Translations under genes and position numbers: made by a program | Source of the DNA: Gammaproteobacteria bacterium | Lineage (GTDB): Bacteria; Pseudomonadota; Gammaproteobacteria; SZUA-229 | DNA: 32,983 nt | Assembly: GCA_011321985.1 (NCBI GenBank) | Contig: DROB01000121.1 | Coordinates: forward strand, 1 to 32,983 | Direction of reading: 5' to 3' | Notes under the pieces: generated by a model | What the model saw: only the letters and a program-made list of their open reading frames with translations | Database searches by the model: none | Told to the model about the DNA's origin: nothing | Shown here: positions 24,650-32,557 of the stretch, one piece after another | How the letters are laid out: every line of letters starts with the position of its first letter | Numbering within the stretch: the stretch's first letter is position 1

Positions 24650-25585
24650 TCATTCTGGTCGCTCATGTGCTAACGAAAGCCGCCAGTTTTCCTTTTTTGC
24701 CTGTCTTGCCAGAAAGTTGATTAACAGGCGGACACGTTTTGGCATCAGCTCCCGTTCTGGATAGACCAGATAGAACTCGGCTGTTGGGCCGAACCACTGC
24801 GGCAGGATCCGTTGCAGCGTCCCGTCCTCCAGTGATTCCCTGCAGATAAATGCGGGAATCATGGTGATACCTGCTGCTGCCTGAGTGATGCACAGAGCGG
24901 TAGACATATCATTGATACGCAACGCGGGGTTAAAGTTCACCCGTTGTGTTTGTTTGCCTCGTGTCAGCGTCCATGCGCTGAGTCCACTGCGCTGCTCACC
25001 AAAGCCGATGCATCTGTGTTGAATGAGTTCTGAAGGGGTGGTGGGCTGCCCGTGTTGTTCTGTGTAGCCGGGAGCAGCGACCAGCATACGTTCGCTTTTG
25101 CCCAGTCGGCGCGCGACCAGTGTGGAGTCTGTCAGCGGACCGACGCGGAGAGCCAGGTCGTATCCCCGCTCGAAGATATTGATGATCTGATCGCTCAGGT
25201 CGAGTTCAATGTGGATGTGTGGGTGGAGCTGAATAAATTCAGCTAACCATATTCCCAGAAACTGGCCACCAGGGGCTTTGGGCGCAGTCATGCGCAGGGT
25301 TCCACCCTCACTCTGTGTGTTCATTGCCAGCCGTTCTTCGGCATGAGTGACCTGTTTCTCAAGGAGTTGTGCTTCCTGATAGAGCAGGCGTCCAGCGTCG
25401 GTCAGTTCAAAGGCACGGCCCCGCCGATGTAATAAGCGTGCGCCCAGATCATCTTCCAGCCTGGCGAGTCGACGGCTCAGTGTAGATTTTGGCATGCCCA
25501 GACGGCGGCTGGCGGCGCTAAGTCCGCCCATATCAACGATCTGTACGAATATCAGCCAGTTATTTAAATCCACTATTGACTCCAA
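24650..25585 (-). CDS. LysR-family transcriptional regulator
   Basis: A 311-residue LTTR. The winged HTH is residues 8-66 (WLIFVQIVDMGGLSAASRRLGMPKSTLSRRLARLEDDLGARLLHRRGRAFELTDAG), with a linker helix and a substrate-binding domain from about 92 (TLRMTAPKAPGGQFLGIWLAEFIQLHPHIHIELDLSD). It resembles the AaeR/DmlR-like group in this pattern, but the effector is unknown. It is divergent from the four-helix membrane protein at 25700, whose promoter it may control, with about 114 bases between them. Confidence 0.93.
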   Translation of the reverse strand: MESIVDLNNWLIFVQIVDMGGLSAASRRLGMPKSTLSRRLARLEDDLGARLLHRRGRAFELTDAGRLLYQEAQLLEKQVTHAEERLAMNTQSEGGTLRMTAPKAPGGQFLGIWLAEFIQLHPHIHIELDLSDQIINIFERGYDLALRVGPLTDSTLVARRLGKSERMLVAAPGYTEQHGQPTTPSELIQHRCIGFGEQRSGLSAWTLTRGKQTQRVNFNPALRINDMSTALCITQAAAGITMIPAFICRESLEDGTLQRILPQWFGPTAEFYLVYPERELMPKRVRLLINFLARQAKKENWRLSLAHERPE

Positions 25586-25699
25586 TAATGTTTCATATAT
25601 GGAACGCTAAGTTTGAATATACCCTGTTTTTCTATGGAAGCAACAGGTTTAGTATTTCACTGGTTCAGAAAATCTAAAAAATCATGCAGGGGGAAAGTG

Positions 25700-26065
25700 A
25701 TGCAGCTACCGGAAACAGGTTTGGCGCTTACATCTTTAATCATATTATGTGGTGCCATTATCGGCGGTGCTGCAACCGCATTTGTACGCCTGGCTGATAA
25801 GAATACGCCTTTTGATATCGGTCTGCTTCATGGTCGAGCCGGGGCTCTGGCTACCCTGTTACTGGTTCTCTCTGTGTTCATCGGTAACGAGACAGGTGTC
25901 TCAATAAAACCGGCGATAGGGCTTTTGATTTTGACCGTTGCCGGTGGGGCAGCGTTGTACTTCATCATCAGAAGAAAAGGCCTGTTGCCTAAAAGCATCA
26001 TATTCATACATGGTGCTTTTGCACTGGCGGCTGTTTATACCTTGTTATTTGGTCTGCCGTTTTAG
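25700..26065 (+). CDS. Small four-helix membrane protein
   Basis: A 121-residue protein with four predicted membrane helices, at about residues 7-29, 43-63, 70-91 and 98-118, separated by short loops. I do not recognise the family. The start is supported by GGGGGAAAG nine bases before ATG 25700; a longer frame opening at 25613 gives an unlikely sequence (MNIPCFSMEATG...) over the promoter region. Divergent to a LysR gene, so a LysR target is plausible. Confidence 0.65.
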   Translation: MQLPETGLALTSLIILCGAIIGGAATAFVRLADKNTPFDIGLLHGRAGALATLLLVLSVFIGNETGVSIKPAIGLLILTVAGGAALYFIIRRKGLLPKSIIFIHGAFALAAVYTLLFGLPF

Positions 26066-26113
26066 TCTGCGTGGTACACGGTAGAATGCGGTTTTTTTAA
26101 CTGGAGAAAATTG

Positions 26114-26587
26114 ATGTGTAAAGTTTGTTGGTCAATGGTTGTTGTACTGTTAATGATAACAACGGGCCTCGCTTATAAATTTATCGTTCAGGGTGACGTG
26201 ATCGAAATCAATGAGAATCGATTGGCCATACGGTTGAACGAGGGTGAGAGGACACTCGTGCTGTCTGAAATGCGGGTATTCTTACAGAGTGTTCAGCAGA
26301 TCACCCAGAGTATCGCAGAAGATGATATGGCAGCGGTGGTTAGCGCTGCGCGTAGTTCCGGACGCAGCGCACAGGCTGAGGTGCCAGGCTCGCTCGTCGG
26401 TAAACTCCCGCTGCCGTTTAAAAAACTGGGTTTTGATACGCATGCAAAATTTGATGAGCTGGCACTTGATGCCGAGCAGCTGGGTGATCGGGATCATGCG
26501 CTGACGCAGTTGAGTGTCCTGTTACAAAACTGTGTTTCCTGTCATGCCACATTCAGATTTTCTTTGGAGACAGAAAAGTCAGATTAG
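26114..26587 (+). CDS. Monohaem cytochrome c'-like exported protein
   Basis: A 157-residue protein with an N-terminal hydrophobic helix (residues 6-24, signal or anchor), then an amphipathic all-helical part. A single haem c site CVSCH (Cys140, Cys143, His144) lies near the C-terminus, as in the four-helix-bundle cytochromes c', which have the site at the end of the last helix. The start is ATG 26114 with GGAG eight bases before; TTG 26111 is less likely. Functions in this fold include NO binding or electron transfer; none is proven here. The stop overlaps the convergent selU end by nine bases. Confidence 0.75.
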   Translation: MCKVCWSMVVVLLMITTGLAYKFIVQGDVIEINENRLAIRLNEGERTLVLSEMRVFLQSVQQITQSIAEDDMAAVVSAARSSGRSAQAEVPGSLVGKLPLPFKKLGFDTHAKFDELALDAEQLGDRDHALTQLSVLLQNCVSCHATFRFSLETEKSD

Positions 26588-27700
26588 TGTTTGATCCACT
26601 ATCTGATAGTGATCCTGTAGATAAGCCAGCACTTCGTCCCGCTGTCCTTTGAATATCACGCGGTCTGATTTTTTTTCGGTCTGAAAATCATACATCGGGT
26701 CATAATAATCGACCAGCAGGATGCGGATCCAGTCTTTGTGTCGCGCGGTATCGCCGGTTGATTGCTGTTGTTTTATGGCATCGCTCAGCAGTGCCTTGAG
26801 TGCTTTATGGCGAACTCCACCGAGACGGCGTTGTATCTTGTCGAGTGCGGTCTGTAGATGTTCGGCCCAGGAGTCAAACCCCTGTTCAGCGCCATTATGT
26901 GCCAGATGCTCGGCCAGGGCTTCGGTAATATATTCCTGGAACGTGATATCCACCCTCTGTTCGACGCTGGCTTCCAGTATGATGAGTGGCGATTGCTTCA
27001 TCTTCTTCGCCAGTACATCCGGTATGCCTCTCGAACCTATATTGGTGCCTTCATCTTCGAATACGATGTGCGAGAACTGTCTGTGGCGAAGCTTGAGCAG
27101 TTCGATAGACAGTTTGTTTTCGATATCGATCTGGGAAGGCTGGGCCGTAACATGGTTGCCAAATACCGAGCCGCGATGATGATAAATACCTTCGAGGTCG
27201 ATCTGTTGTTCTATTTTTCTTAGCAGCAGTGTTTTACCGATGCCGGTTCTACCACCGAGCATGACGGGATGGATGTTCGCTACCGAGGTGTCCAGTTCGT
27301 CGAGCAGGTAACGACGCATGGCTTTGTAGCCACCTTTTATCCTGGGGTAGATCACACCGGTATGTTCGTATATCCACTGCTGTGATATCTTTGAGCGCAT
27401 GCCGCCACGGAAACAGTAGAGCACGCCCTGCGGATTTTTTTCGATAAAATTCTGCCAGTGTCTTATTCGCTCGTCTCTGGTTCTACCCTGGACAAGTTCG
27501 TGACCAAGTTCAACGGCTTCGTCCTGCCCCAATGTCTTGTAACGGATACCTATCTCTTCTCGCTCTTTATCATTGATCAGTGGATGATTCTCGGCAGAGG
27601 GGAACGCACCCTGATCAAATTCGACAGGTGCACGGACATCTAACAGGGGTATGTCGTTCAGGAGTAGCGAACGATAATCATCGATCTGGGGCAGGTCCAT
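26579..27700 (-). CDS. selU: tRNA 2-selenouridine / geranyl-2-thiouridine synthase SelU (MnmH)
   Basis: A 373-residue enzyme that replaces sulfur by selenium in tRNA wobble 2-thiouridine through a geranyl intermediate, using selenophosphate. The N-terminal rhodanese domain has the catalytic Cys96 in YCFRGGMRS; the P-loop ATPase-like part has GGRTGIGKT (149-157). The C-terminal half includes FEDEGTNIGSRGIPDVL. Length is near the 364 of E. coli. A longer frame from 27826 overlaps the upstream gene; ATG 27700 starts four bases after the upstream TPR gene stop and lacks a clear ribosome binding site, which suggests coupled translation. It ends in a nine-base overlap with the convergent cytochrome gene. 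Confidence 0.94.
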   Translation of the reverse strand: MDLPQIDDYRSLLLNDIPLLDVRAPVEFDQGAFPSAENHPLINDKEREEIGIRYKTLGQDEAVELGHELVQGRTRDERIRHWQNFIEKNPQGVLYCFRGGMRSKISQQWIYEHTGVIYPRIKGGYKAMRRYLLDELDTSVANIHPVMLGGRTGIGKTLLLRKIEQQIDLEGIYHHRGSVFGNHVTAQPSQIDIENKLSIELLKLRHRQFSHIVFEDEGTNIGSRGIPDVLAKKMKQSPLIILEASVEQRVDITFQEYITEALAEHLAHNGAEQGFDSWAEHLQTALDKIQRRLGGVRHKALKALLSDAIKQQQSTGDTARHKDWIRILLVDYYDPMYDFQTEKKSDRVIFKGQRDEVLAYLQDHYQIVDQTLI

Positions 27701-27704
27701 AAAA

Positions 27705-28661
27705 TTATGATTTCGGGTAGGTTTCAAATACAGAGAACAGTTGTTCCCAGTCGATGGGCCGGTCCTGTGAGAGCTCTCTGATCCAGTGCTCGGCTCTCTC
27801 CTGTTTATCTGCATCGGTCGCGGCATAGACGAGGTTTAATTTTTTCAATATCATCAGGCTATTTTTTATATCCCCCAGCTGTTGGCGGATAAATAATGCA
27901 CGCAGAAGTTTATCACCGGCTTCTTCGAATCTTTTTTTCTGGTAATCCAGGTCTGCCCACTGTGTCAGGTTGGCGGCGATGGCGGTCCGGTTAGCCAGAT
28001 TGCGCGATATGTTGAGTGATCTACTGAGGCGTTCAATTTTTTTGTTATTGTCTTCGTCCAGCTCTGCTTCGAAGCGCAGGATGCGGGCCAGATGTGAAGT
28101 AGTATTCTCCTGATTTTTATTTTGCAGGGCGCGGTATCGATCCAGCCATCGCTGTTTATCTTTGCCCTGGGAGAAAGCTATCAAGGTTCGATTCTTCAAT
28201 GCTGCCAGTCGTATCCCGATGCTTTTACTGGCCAGAGGGTTTTCCAGATCCTGGATCGCCTGCTGATAAAGCTGGTTTTTTATGGCTAATGTGGACTCGA
28301 CTAATTTCAGGTGATCATCCAGTTCATCGAGGGAAGCTTGCTCTATCACAGATCTAGCTTTTATCAGGTACTGGCTGGCGGCCTCGTTGTGATTATTTGC
28401 CATCAATGATTTGGTGATGTTCAGGCAGCTTTTGGCGATACCGGCCTGGTCATCGATACTCCTGTACTGCGCCAGTGCTTTTTTGAAGGTGTGGATGGCT
28501 CCAGGGTAATTATCGTTGTCGTATCTGATTATCCCCTGGTCCAGTAGCAGTGCCGGAGATGACAGTGATACGGGTAGCGGTTTTTTTTCAGGGCCACCGG
28601 AGCAGGCCGTTAATGCCAGCAGCATGATGATGAGAGAAGAGGGTTTATGATGCCATTTCAT
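27705..28661 (-). CDS. TPR-containing lipoprotein in the Mla-like operon
   Basis: A 318-residue predicted lipoprotein: lipobox LTAC with Cys20, then helices in the TPR pattern, for example LLDQGIIRYDNDNYPGAIHTFKKALAQY and SCLNITKSLMANNHNEAASQYLIKA, with a further set near the C-terminus (DKLLRALFIRQQLGDIKNSLMIL). It resembles a scaffold rather than the PqiC-type auxiliary lipoproteins often paired with MCE proteins. It follows the MCE gene by 16 bases and precedes selU by four bases. The likely role is an outer- or inner-membrane-tethered partner of the MCE complex; this is inference from context. Confidence 0.75.
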   Translation of the reverse strand: MKWHHKPSSLIIMLLALTACSGGPEKKPLPVSLSSPALLLDQGIIRYDNDNYPGAIHTFKKALAQYRSIDDQAGIAKSCLNITKSLMANNHNEAASQYLIKARSVIEQASLDELDDHLKLVESTLAIKNQLYQQAIQDLENPLASKSIGIRLAALKNRTLIAFSQGKDKQRWLDRYRALQNKNQENTTSHLARILRFEAELDEDNNKKIERLSRSLNISRNLANRTAIAANLTQWADLDYQKKRFEEAGDKLLRALFIRQQLGDIKNSLMILKKLNLVYAATDADKQERAEHWIRELSQDRPIDWEQLFSVFETYPKS

Positions 28662-28677
28662 GATGCGTTAATCCTGT

Positions 28678-29694
28678 TCACTCTGAGGCTTCAGGTGAGG
28701 ATAGAGATTGTTTGGTGTCTTTGGGCATGCTGCTCGATAATGGCCAGATCTGTTGCGTGGCTTTTATGGTCTTATCGGCTTCCTCCAGTAGGGGTTTTAC
28801 CTTGTCTGTGAGTTCAGGTAGTTCATCGACCTGCTGCTGTATACTCTCTAATAACGTGCGGGTCTGCTCGGTGATGAGTTTGAGGTTGCTGACAGAGCTT
28901 GAGATATCCTGTTGCATCTGTTTATCATAGATCGAACTTCCCGCTGCACCATGGCCTTGCTGGATCTGATCGGTGATGTCTTTCAGATTACTTATGGTGC
29001 CTGTCATCTCCTGTTGCATCCCGTCATCATAGATAGCGTTGCCGGCAAAGCCTTTTCCCTGACGGATCTGCTCGGTGATGTCCTTCAGATTGTTACTGAT
29101 AGATGAAAGATTGCTGATATTGGTGCCGACCTGCCCGGGGTCGATCTCCTGCAGGATCTCATTCATGCGTTTGATGGAATCCTGTAATGCGCCCAGCACC
29201 GGTTCAAACTTTGCCACCAGCTTGACCAGGTTCAGTGACTCTTTTATGGGAAGGGTATCCCCATTTTCTATGATGGGTAATCTGGGGGAGCCGATAGAGA
29301 TCTCGATGACAGATTTACCCAGGAGAGCAAATTTAAAATTGAGTAGTTCGGCTATCGAATCTTTTCTTATCAGTTTCTGGTATTTTTTCAGTATCATCAT
29401 ACTGACGACGACATGGTTAGTGTCATCGATATTGACCTCGGATACGTGACCGACATTGAGTCCGGAGATGATGACATCGGTGTCTTCATTGACCGCCTGT
29501 ATCGAACTCATGGTGCCATATAAAGTTATCTCGTCCTCGAACAGGTTCTGTGTCTTTTGCGAGGTAAGCAATAACCAGACCAGCAGACCGATGGCGATCA
29601 ATACGAAACTACCTGCCAGTTTCTCCTGTGCAGAGTAACTCAGGCGGTGGATGTAATGTGCCCGTGTCCTGTTATTGCGTCTGTTGTCTGGCAT
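28678..29694 (-). CDS. MlaD-like MCE-domain protein
   Basis: A 338-residue protein with a cytoplasmic N-tail, one membrane helix (about residues 27-43) and an MCE domain (about 53-138), shown by VNEDTDVIISGLNVGHVSEVNID and LLGKSVIEISIGS. The C-terminal region has three diverging copies of a repeat with SNLKDIT(E/D)QI and QG.G.AG..IYD..MQQ: about residues 200-230, 234-264 and a short third copy (268-279). Such coiled regions often assemble the MCE hexamer or make a channel wall. The start overlaps the ATPase-like gene stop by one base (TAATG). It differs from E. coli MlaD, which lacks this long repeat tail. Confidence 0.88.
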   Translation of the reverse strand: MPDNRRNNRTRAHYIHRLSYSAQEKLAGSFVLIAIGLLVWLLLTSQKTQNLFEDEITLYGTMSSIQAVNEDTDVIISGLNVGHVSEVNIDDTNHVVVSMMILKKYQKLIRKDSIAELLNFKFALLGKSVIEISIGSPRLPIIENGDTLPIKESLNLVKLVAKFEPVLGALQDSIKRMNEILQEIDPGQVGTNISNLSSISNNLKDITEQIRQGKGFAGNAIYDDGMQQEMTGTISNLKDITDQIQQGHGAAGSSIYDKQMQQDISSSVSNLKLITEQTRTLLESIQQQVDELPELTDKVKPLLEEADKTIKATQQIWPLSSSMPKDTKQSLSSPEASE

Positions 29695-30461
29695 TATGCT
29701 ATGGCTCGATTTCCCTGGCGGGTAATAAATTCACTGACGACAGGTATATCACAATCCAGTATCGCCTGCTTCGAATCGAAATGCAGCAGATTGTCCCTGC
29801 TGGTAAAAATAATCTTATCAGAGATAGCGAGTGCATAGGGTATATCGTGTGTCACGAATAAGAGTGACAGCCCTGTCCTGTTCTGCTTCTCCAGGAAAGT
29901 CTGAAACTGATATTTGCTATCGCTGTTAAAGTGGGCAAACGGATTGTTCAGTGCCAGCACATCCGGTTCCAGTAGCAGGGCTCGGGCGATGGCTATCTTA
30001 TAGCGTTGATCTTTGTCTATATAGGCAGGTAGATCATACAGGTTGATGTCCGGGTCGATATCGTTCAGTAGTGCCCGTGCTTTTTCTGTCAGTAACGGCT
30101 TGTCGAGCGTCGTCCTGTCGAGTCGATGATACAGTGCAGGAGCCAGTACATTAATCAGAGCATTCGCGGCGGACAGCAGCGCGGTATCCTCATGCAGATA
30201 GGCTACTCTCATGCGTGATAAGGCCCACTCTCTGGCACTGATGTCCAGGGTGTCCATGCCTTTTATGAGCACCTTGCCGGAGAGCTGGTCTTCCAGGCCG
30301 CAGATCGTTCTTATCCAGTTCCCCTTGCCGGAATAATTCGGCCCGATGATACTGACGACTTCTCCCGTGTTTATTTTGAGATCAAGCGCATCACCCTGAT
30401 AATCGAAAGGCAGTGCCTGTGGGATCAGGTCCTCGCACTGGATGAGGGTATCGGTCTGCAT
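29694..30461 (-). CDS. Degenerate ABC ATPase-like subunit (MlaF position)
   Basis: A 255-residue protein with the fold and order of an ABC nucleotide-binding subunit but altered motifs. Walker A reads GPNYSGKG (40-47), with Gly47 for the Ser/Thr that binds magnesium. The Q-loop position is His90 (YLHED). The signature LSGGQ aligns with IDKDQ (148-152). Walker B is LALNNPF (169-175), so Asn172 and Asn173 replace the Asp and catalytic Glu. The D-loop is HFN (177-179). The switch His205 (VTHD) and the IAIARALLLEP context remain. Such a protein would be expected to bind or hydrolyse ATP poorly. It lies two bases after the permease gene and overlaps the MCE gene, so it is retained in an intact operon. 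I infer a structural or regulatory NBD. Confidence 0.8.
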   Translation of the reverse strand: MQTDTLIQCEDLIPQALPFDYQGDALDLKINTGEVVSIIGPNYSGKGNWIRTICGLEDQLSGKVLIKGMDTLDISAREWALSRMRVAYLHEDTALLSAANALINVLAPALYHRLDRTTLDKPLLTEKARALLNDIDPDINLYDLPAYIDKDQRYKIAIARALLLEPDVLALNNPFAHFNSDSKYQFQTFLEKQNRTGLSLLFVTHDIPYALAISDKIIFTSRDNLLHFDSKQAILDCDIPVVSEFITRQGNRAIA

Positions 30462-30463
30462 GA

Positions 30464-31270
30464 TCAGATGAAGATGGCGAGGGTTAATAGAGCATCGATA
30501 ACGAAGACGAAGCTGAGACTCTGTACGATAGAGGCTGTCGTTCTCTGTGGTACTTCGGTTGCAGAACTCTGCACACGCAGGCCGTTGTAACAGGCGACCG
30601 TGGCGATGACAAAACCAAAGATGATGTTTTTGACCACAAAAATACTTATCAGATATGGCGTGAATGAATTACTGATTTTGAAAATAAAATTGAAGTATGT
30701 CGGGTTGATGAGGACGGTGCTGATCAGTATCCCACTGAGCAGGGCGATTACGGTAAAATAAACAGTGATCGCCAGTTGTGATATAGCGGTGCTGATGATC
30801 CTTGGTGCTATCAGATAATCATTGATGTTGATGCCCAGGTTTTCCAGAGCTTCGATCTCGCCGTGTAATTTCATATTACCAAGGTCGACAACGATGGCAG
30901 ACCCGGTTCGGCTGATAATGATGATAGCTGCGAGGAAAGGACCAGCACTCAGGCAGATAACAGAGATGAGTAGATTGGTAATGTCTTCGGTGCCACCCAG
31001 CGTGTTGGAGATAGAGATGAGTCTGAAGGTGAAGATAAAACCGGTGGCCAGACCCAGGAAGGTGATGGTCGGTAACGCATCGACACCGGTAAATATAATC
31101 TGGGCGACTGTCGCCGAGTAGCTACGTGAATCGAATAATCTGTTTTTGTTAAACCAGTCTCGCAGTGCGAGCATACTAAACGTCATCAGATTGATGACGT
31201 ATAATACGTGGTGGATGATTTTTCGCCCTGGCCATCCGGTGATCGTGCTGACAATTTGAGACGCAGACAT
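30464..31270 (-). CDS. MlaE-family ABC transporter permease
   Basis: A 268-residue inner-membrane permease of the lipid-transport MlaE/YrbE family. The conserved central stretch GPFLAAIIIISRTGSAIVVDLGNMKLHGEIEALENLGININDYL (about residues 110-152) aligns with the canonical G-R-x-G-x-A-x-x-x-E-L-G-x-M-x-x-x-E-Q-I-x-A-L-x-x-M-G, but Glu is Asp129 and the EQ pair is GE (137-138), so it has drifted along with its ATPase partner. Five or so membrane helices are predicted. It is the first gene of the operon. Confidence 0.88.
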   Translation of the reverse strand: MSASQIVSTITGWPGRKIIHHVLYVINLMTFSMLALRDWFNKNRLFDSRSYSATVAQIIFTGVDALPTITFLGLATGFIFTFRLISISNTLGGTEDITNLLISVICLSAGPFLAAIIIISRTGSAIVVDLGNMKLHGEIEALENLGININDYLIAPRIISTAISQLAITVYFTVIALLSGILISTVLINPTYFNFIFKISNSFTPYLISIFVVKNIIFGFVIATVACYNGLRVQSSATEVPQRTTASIVQSLSFVFVIDALLTLAIFI

Positions 31271-31353
31271 ATTTATGATAACTGATCAGAATAGCCCTAA
31301 ATATATCATGATATTACGTGTGAAGTGGGCACAAAAATGTGCATAATAATGCT

Positions 31354-32475
31354 ATGTTGAAAAACCGCCTAAAATCGATATCTGCGGTATTGTTACTGGT
31401 CGTTTCCTGTAGCCAGATCGTCCATGCCGAGACGAAGGTTTATCAATATGATGGCAAGCTACCGTTCGTGCAGATGATGCTGAACATGATGGTGGCGATG
31501 GGTATTTTGGATCGCTTACCCGCTAACGGTGCTTACGGTGGGTTTTCGGCTTTTCCTTCATCACCCTGGTCGAGATTATCCAGTCCGTATACCCGGGCGC
31601 TCGCGATGCAGGGGATATCCTCTGGTCCGTTTTCACGTTTATCGGGGTTAAATAATTCAGACACGGCATGGGGCAGTCCTAGCTGGGGGGGCTTGCCGAT
31701 AGAGAGTTATACCACCAATAATTACCCGATATATGAGCAGCCGGGATTCTCTCGGACGTGGCAGTCGACGGAACTGGATGACTGGGTGAATGAGCCGTGG
31801 GAAACATCGGTATGGAACCCTGAAGCTGAAACCACGACACGGTTACCGCCATCGGCGATGCAGAAAGCGCCTCCGCCTCAACAGACGGTGCCACTGGTAC
31901 AGAACTTTAACTACAATGTCCCGGCGAGTGCCGTCACCCCGGTGCCGCCAGCCACCACGCAGGCACAAGCTGCGCGCAGACAGGTCAAGCGACAATCTCC
32001 TCTGTCCAGGCTGGCGCAGCCACGTAATACTGCTCGGCAACCGCAACCCCCGGGAAGTGCTGTAAAAAAGAGACAGCAGAAACCTTCACCATTGCGTAAA
32101 AAACTCAGGCAGAAGCCCTGTATCACTGAATTCTGTGGTCTGAAAAAACCGACCCTGAATGGGTTATGGGTGGCACAGAATGGTGAGATGCTGGGGGTCA
32201 AGAATCGACACTATCTATGGAGTGATAACCAATCACGTTACCTGACGGGGCGGCTAAAGGTGGAGAATGAATACCTGCTTGCCAGCGTAGACGGTTATGA
32301 TAACAAGTTGATGCGTTTCAAGTATAAACTGGCAGGCAATCATCTGTTGACGCTGCAGCCGGATGGCAAGATGCGTGAATTTGTTCGGGTGCCAGTCAGT
32401 CAGAAATCTAACCTTCAGAATTTTAATAACCAGATTTATAATAGTCAGAACTATAATAAACAGAGATACCGTTAG
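31354..32475 (+). CDS. Exported low-complexity protein of unknown function
   Basis: A 373-residue protein I do not recognise. The signal sequence ends in either VHA (residue 25, cleavable) or a lipobox VVSC (Cys19). Residues 26-165 are rich in Ser, Pro, Trp, Gly and Asn; 165-255 are a Pro/Gln/Arg/Lys-rich linker (net basic). A compact domain then follows (about 256-345) with two cysteines (CITEFC, 256 and 261), LNGLWVAQNGEMLGVKNRHYLW and RYLTGRLKVENEYLLAS, likely a small beta-barrel. The tail is Asn/Gln/Tyr-rich (NLQNFNNQIYNSQNYNKQRYR is one residue over twenty, so read as 353-373). A GTG five codons earlier is possible; I use ATG 31354. No ribosome binding site is clear. It is divergent from the Mla-like operon. 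Confidence 0.65.
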   Translation: MLKNRLKSISAVLLLVVSCSQIVHAETKVYQYDGKLPFVQMMLNMMVAMGILDRLPANGAYGGFSAFPSSPWSRLSSPYTRALAMQGISSGPFSRLSGLNNSDTAWGSPSWGGLPIESYTTNNYPIYEQPGFSRTWQSTELDDWVNEPWETSVWNPEAETTTRLPPSAMQKAPPPQQTVPLVQNFNYNVPASAVTPVPPATTQAQAARRQVKRQSPLSRLAQPRNTARQPQPPGSAVKKRQQKPSPLRKKLRQKPCITEFCGLKKPTLNGLWVAQNGEMLGVKNRHYLWSDNQSRYLTGRLKVENEYLLASVDGYDNKLMRFKYKLAGNHLLTLQPDGKMREFVRVPVSQKSNLQNFNNQIYNSQNYNKQRYR

Positions 32476-32544
32476 TAGCGGTGCCCTTTAATCGTCCAGA
32501 GGCACCCTGGAATAACCGGTGGGCTTTCGGCCCATGATCGCTAC
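32475..32544. other. Nested inverted repeats between convergent genes
   Basis: An outer stem GTAGCG (32475-32480) / CGCTAC (32539-32544) encloses two hairpins: GTGCC (32481-32485) / GGCAC (32501-32505) and TGGGC (32520-32524) / GCCCA (32530-32534). Together they could fold as a three-way junction in either transcript. There is no T tract, so a terminator is not assured. Confidence 0.45.
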
Positions 32545-32557
32545 GTTACCTGTCGTT

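Noticed and set aside
27701..27826. A longer SelU frame beginning at 27826.
   Set aside because: The extra 42 residues lie inside the TPR lipoprotein gene and do not resemble SelU; the rhodanese domain begins directly at MDLPQIDDYR.
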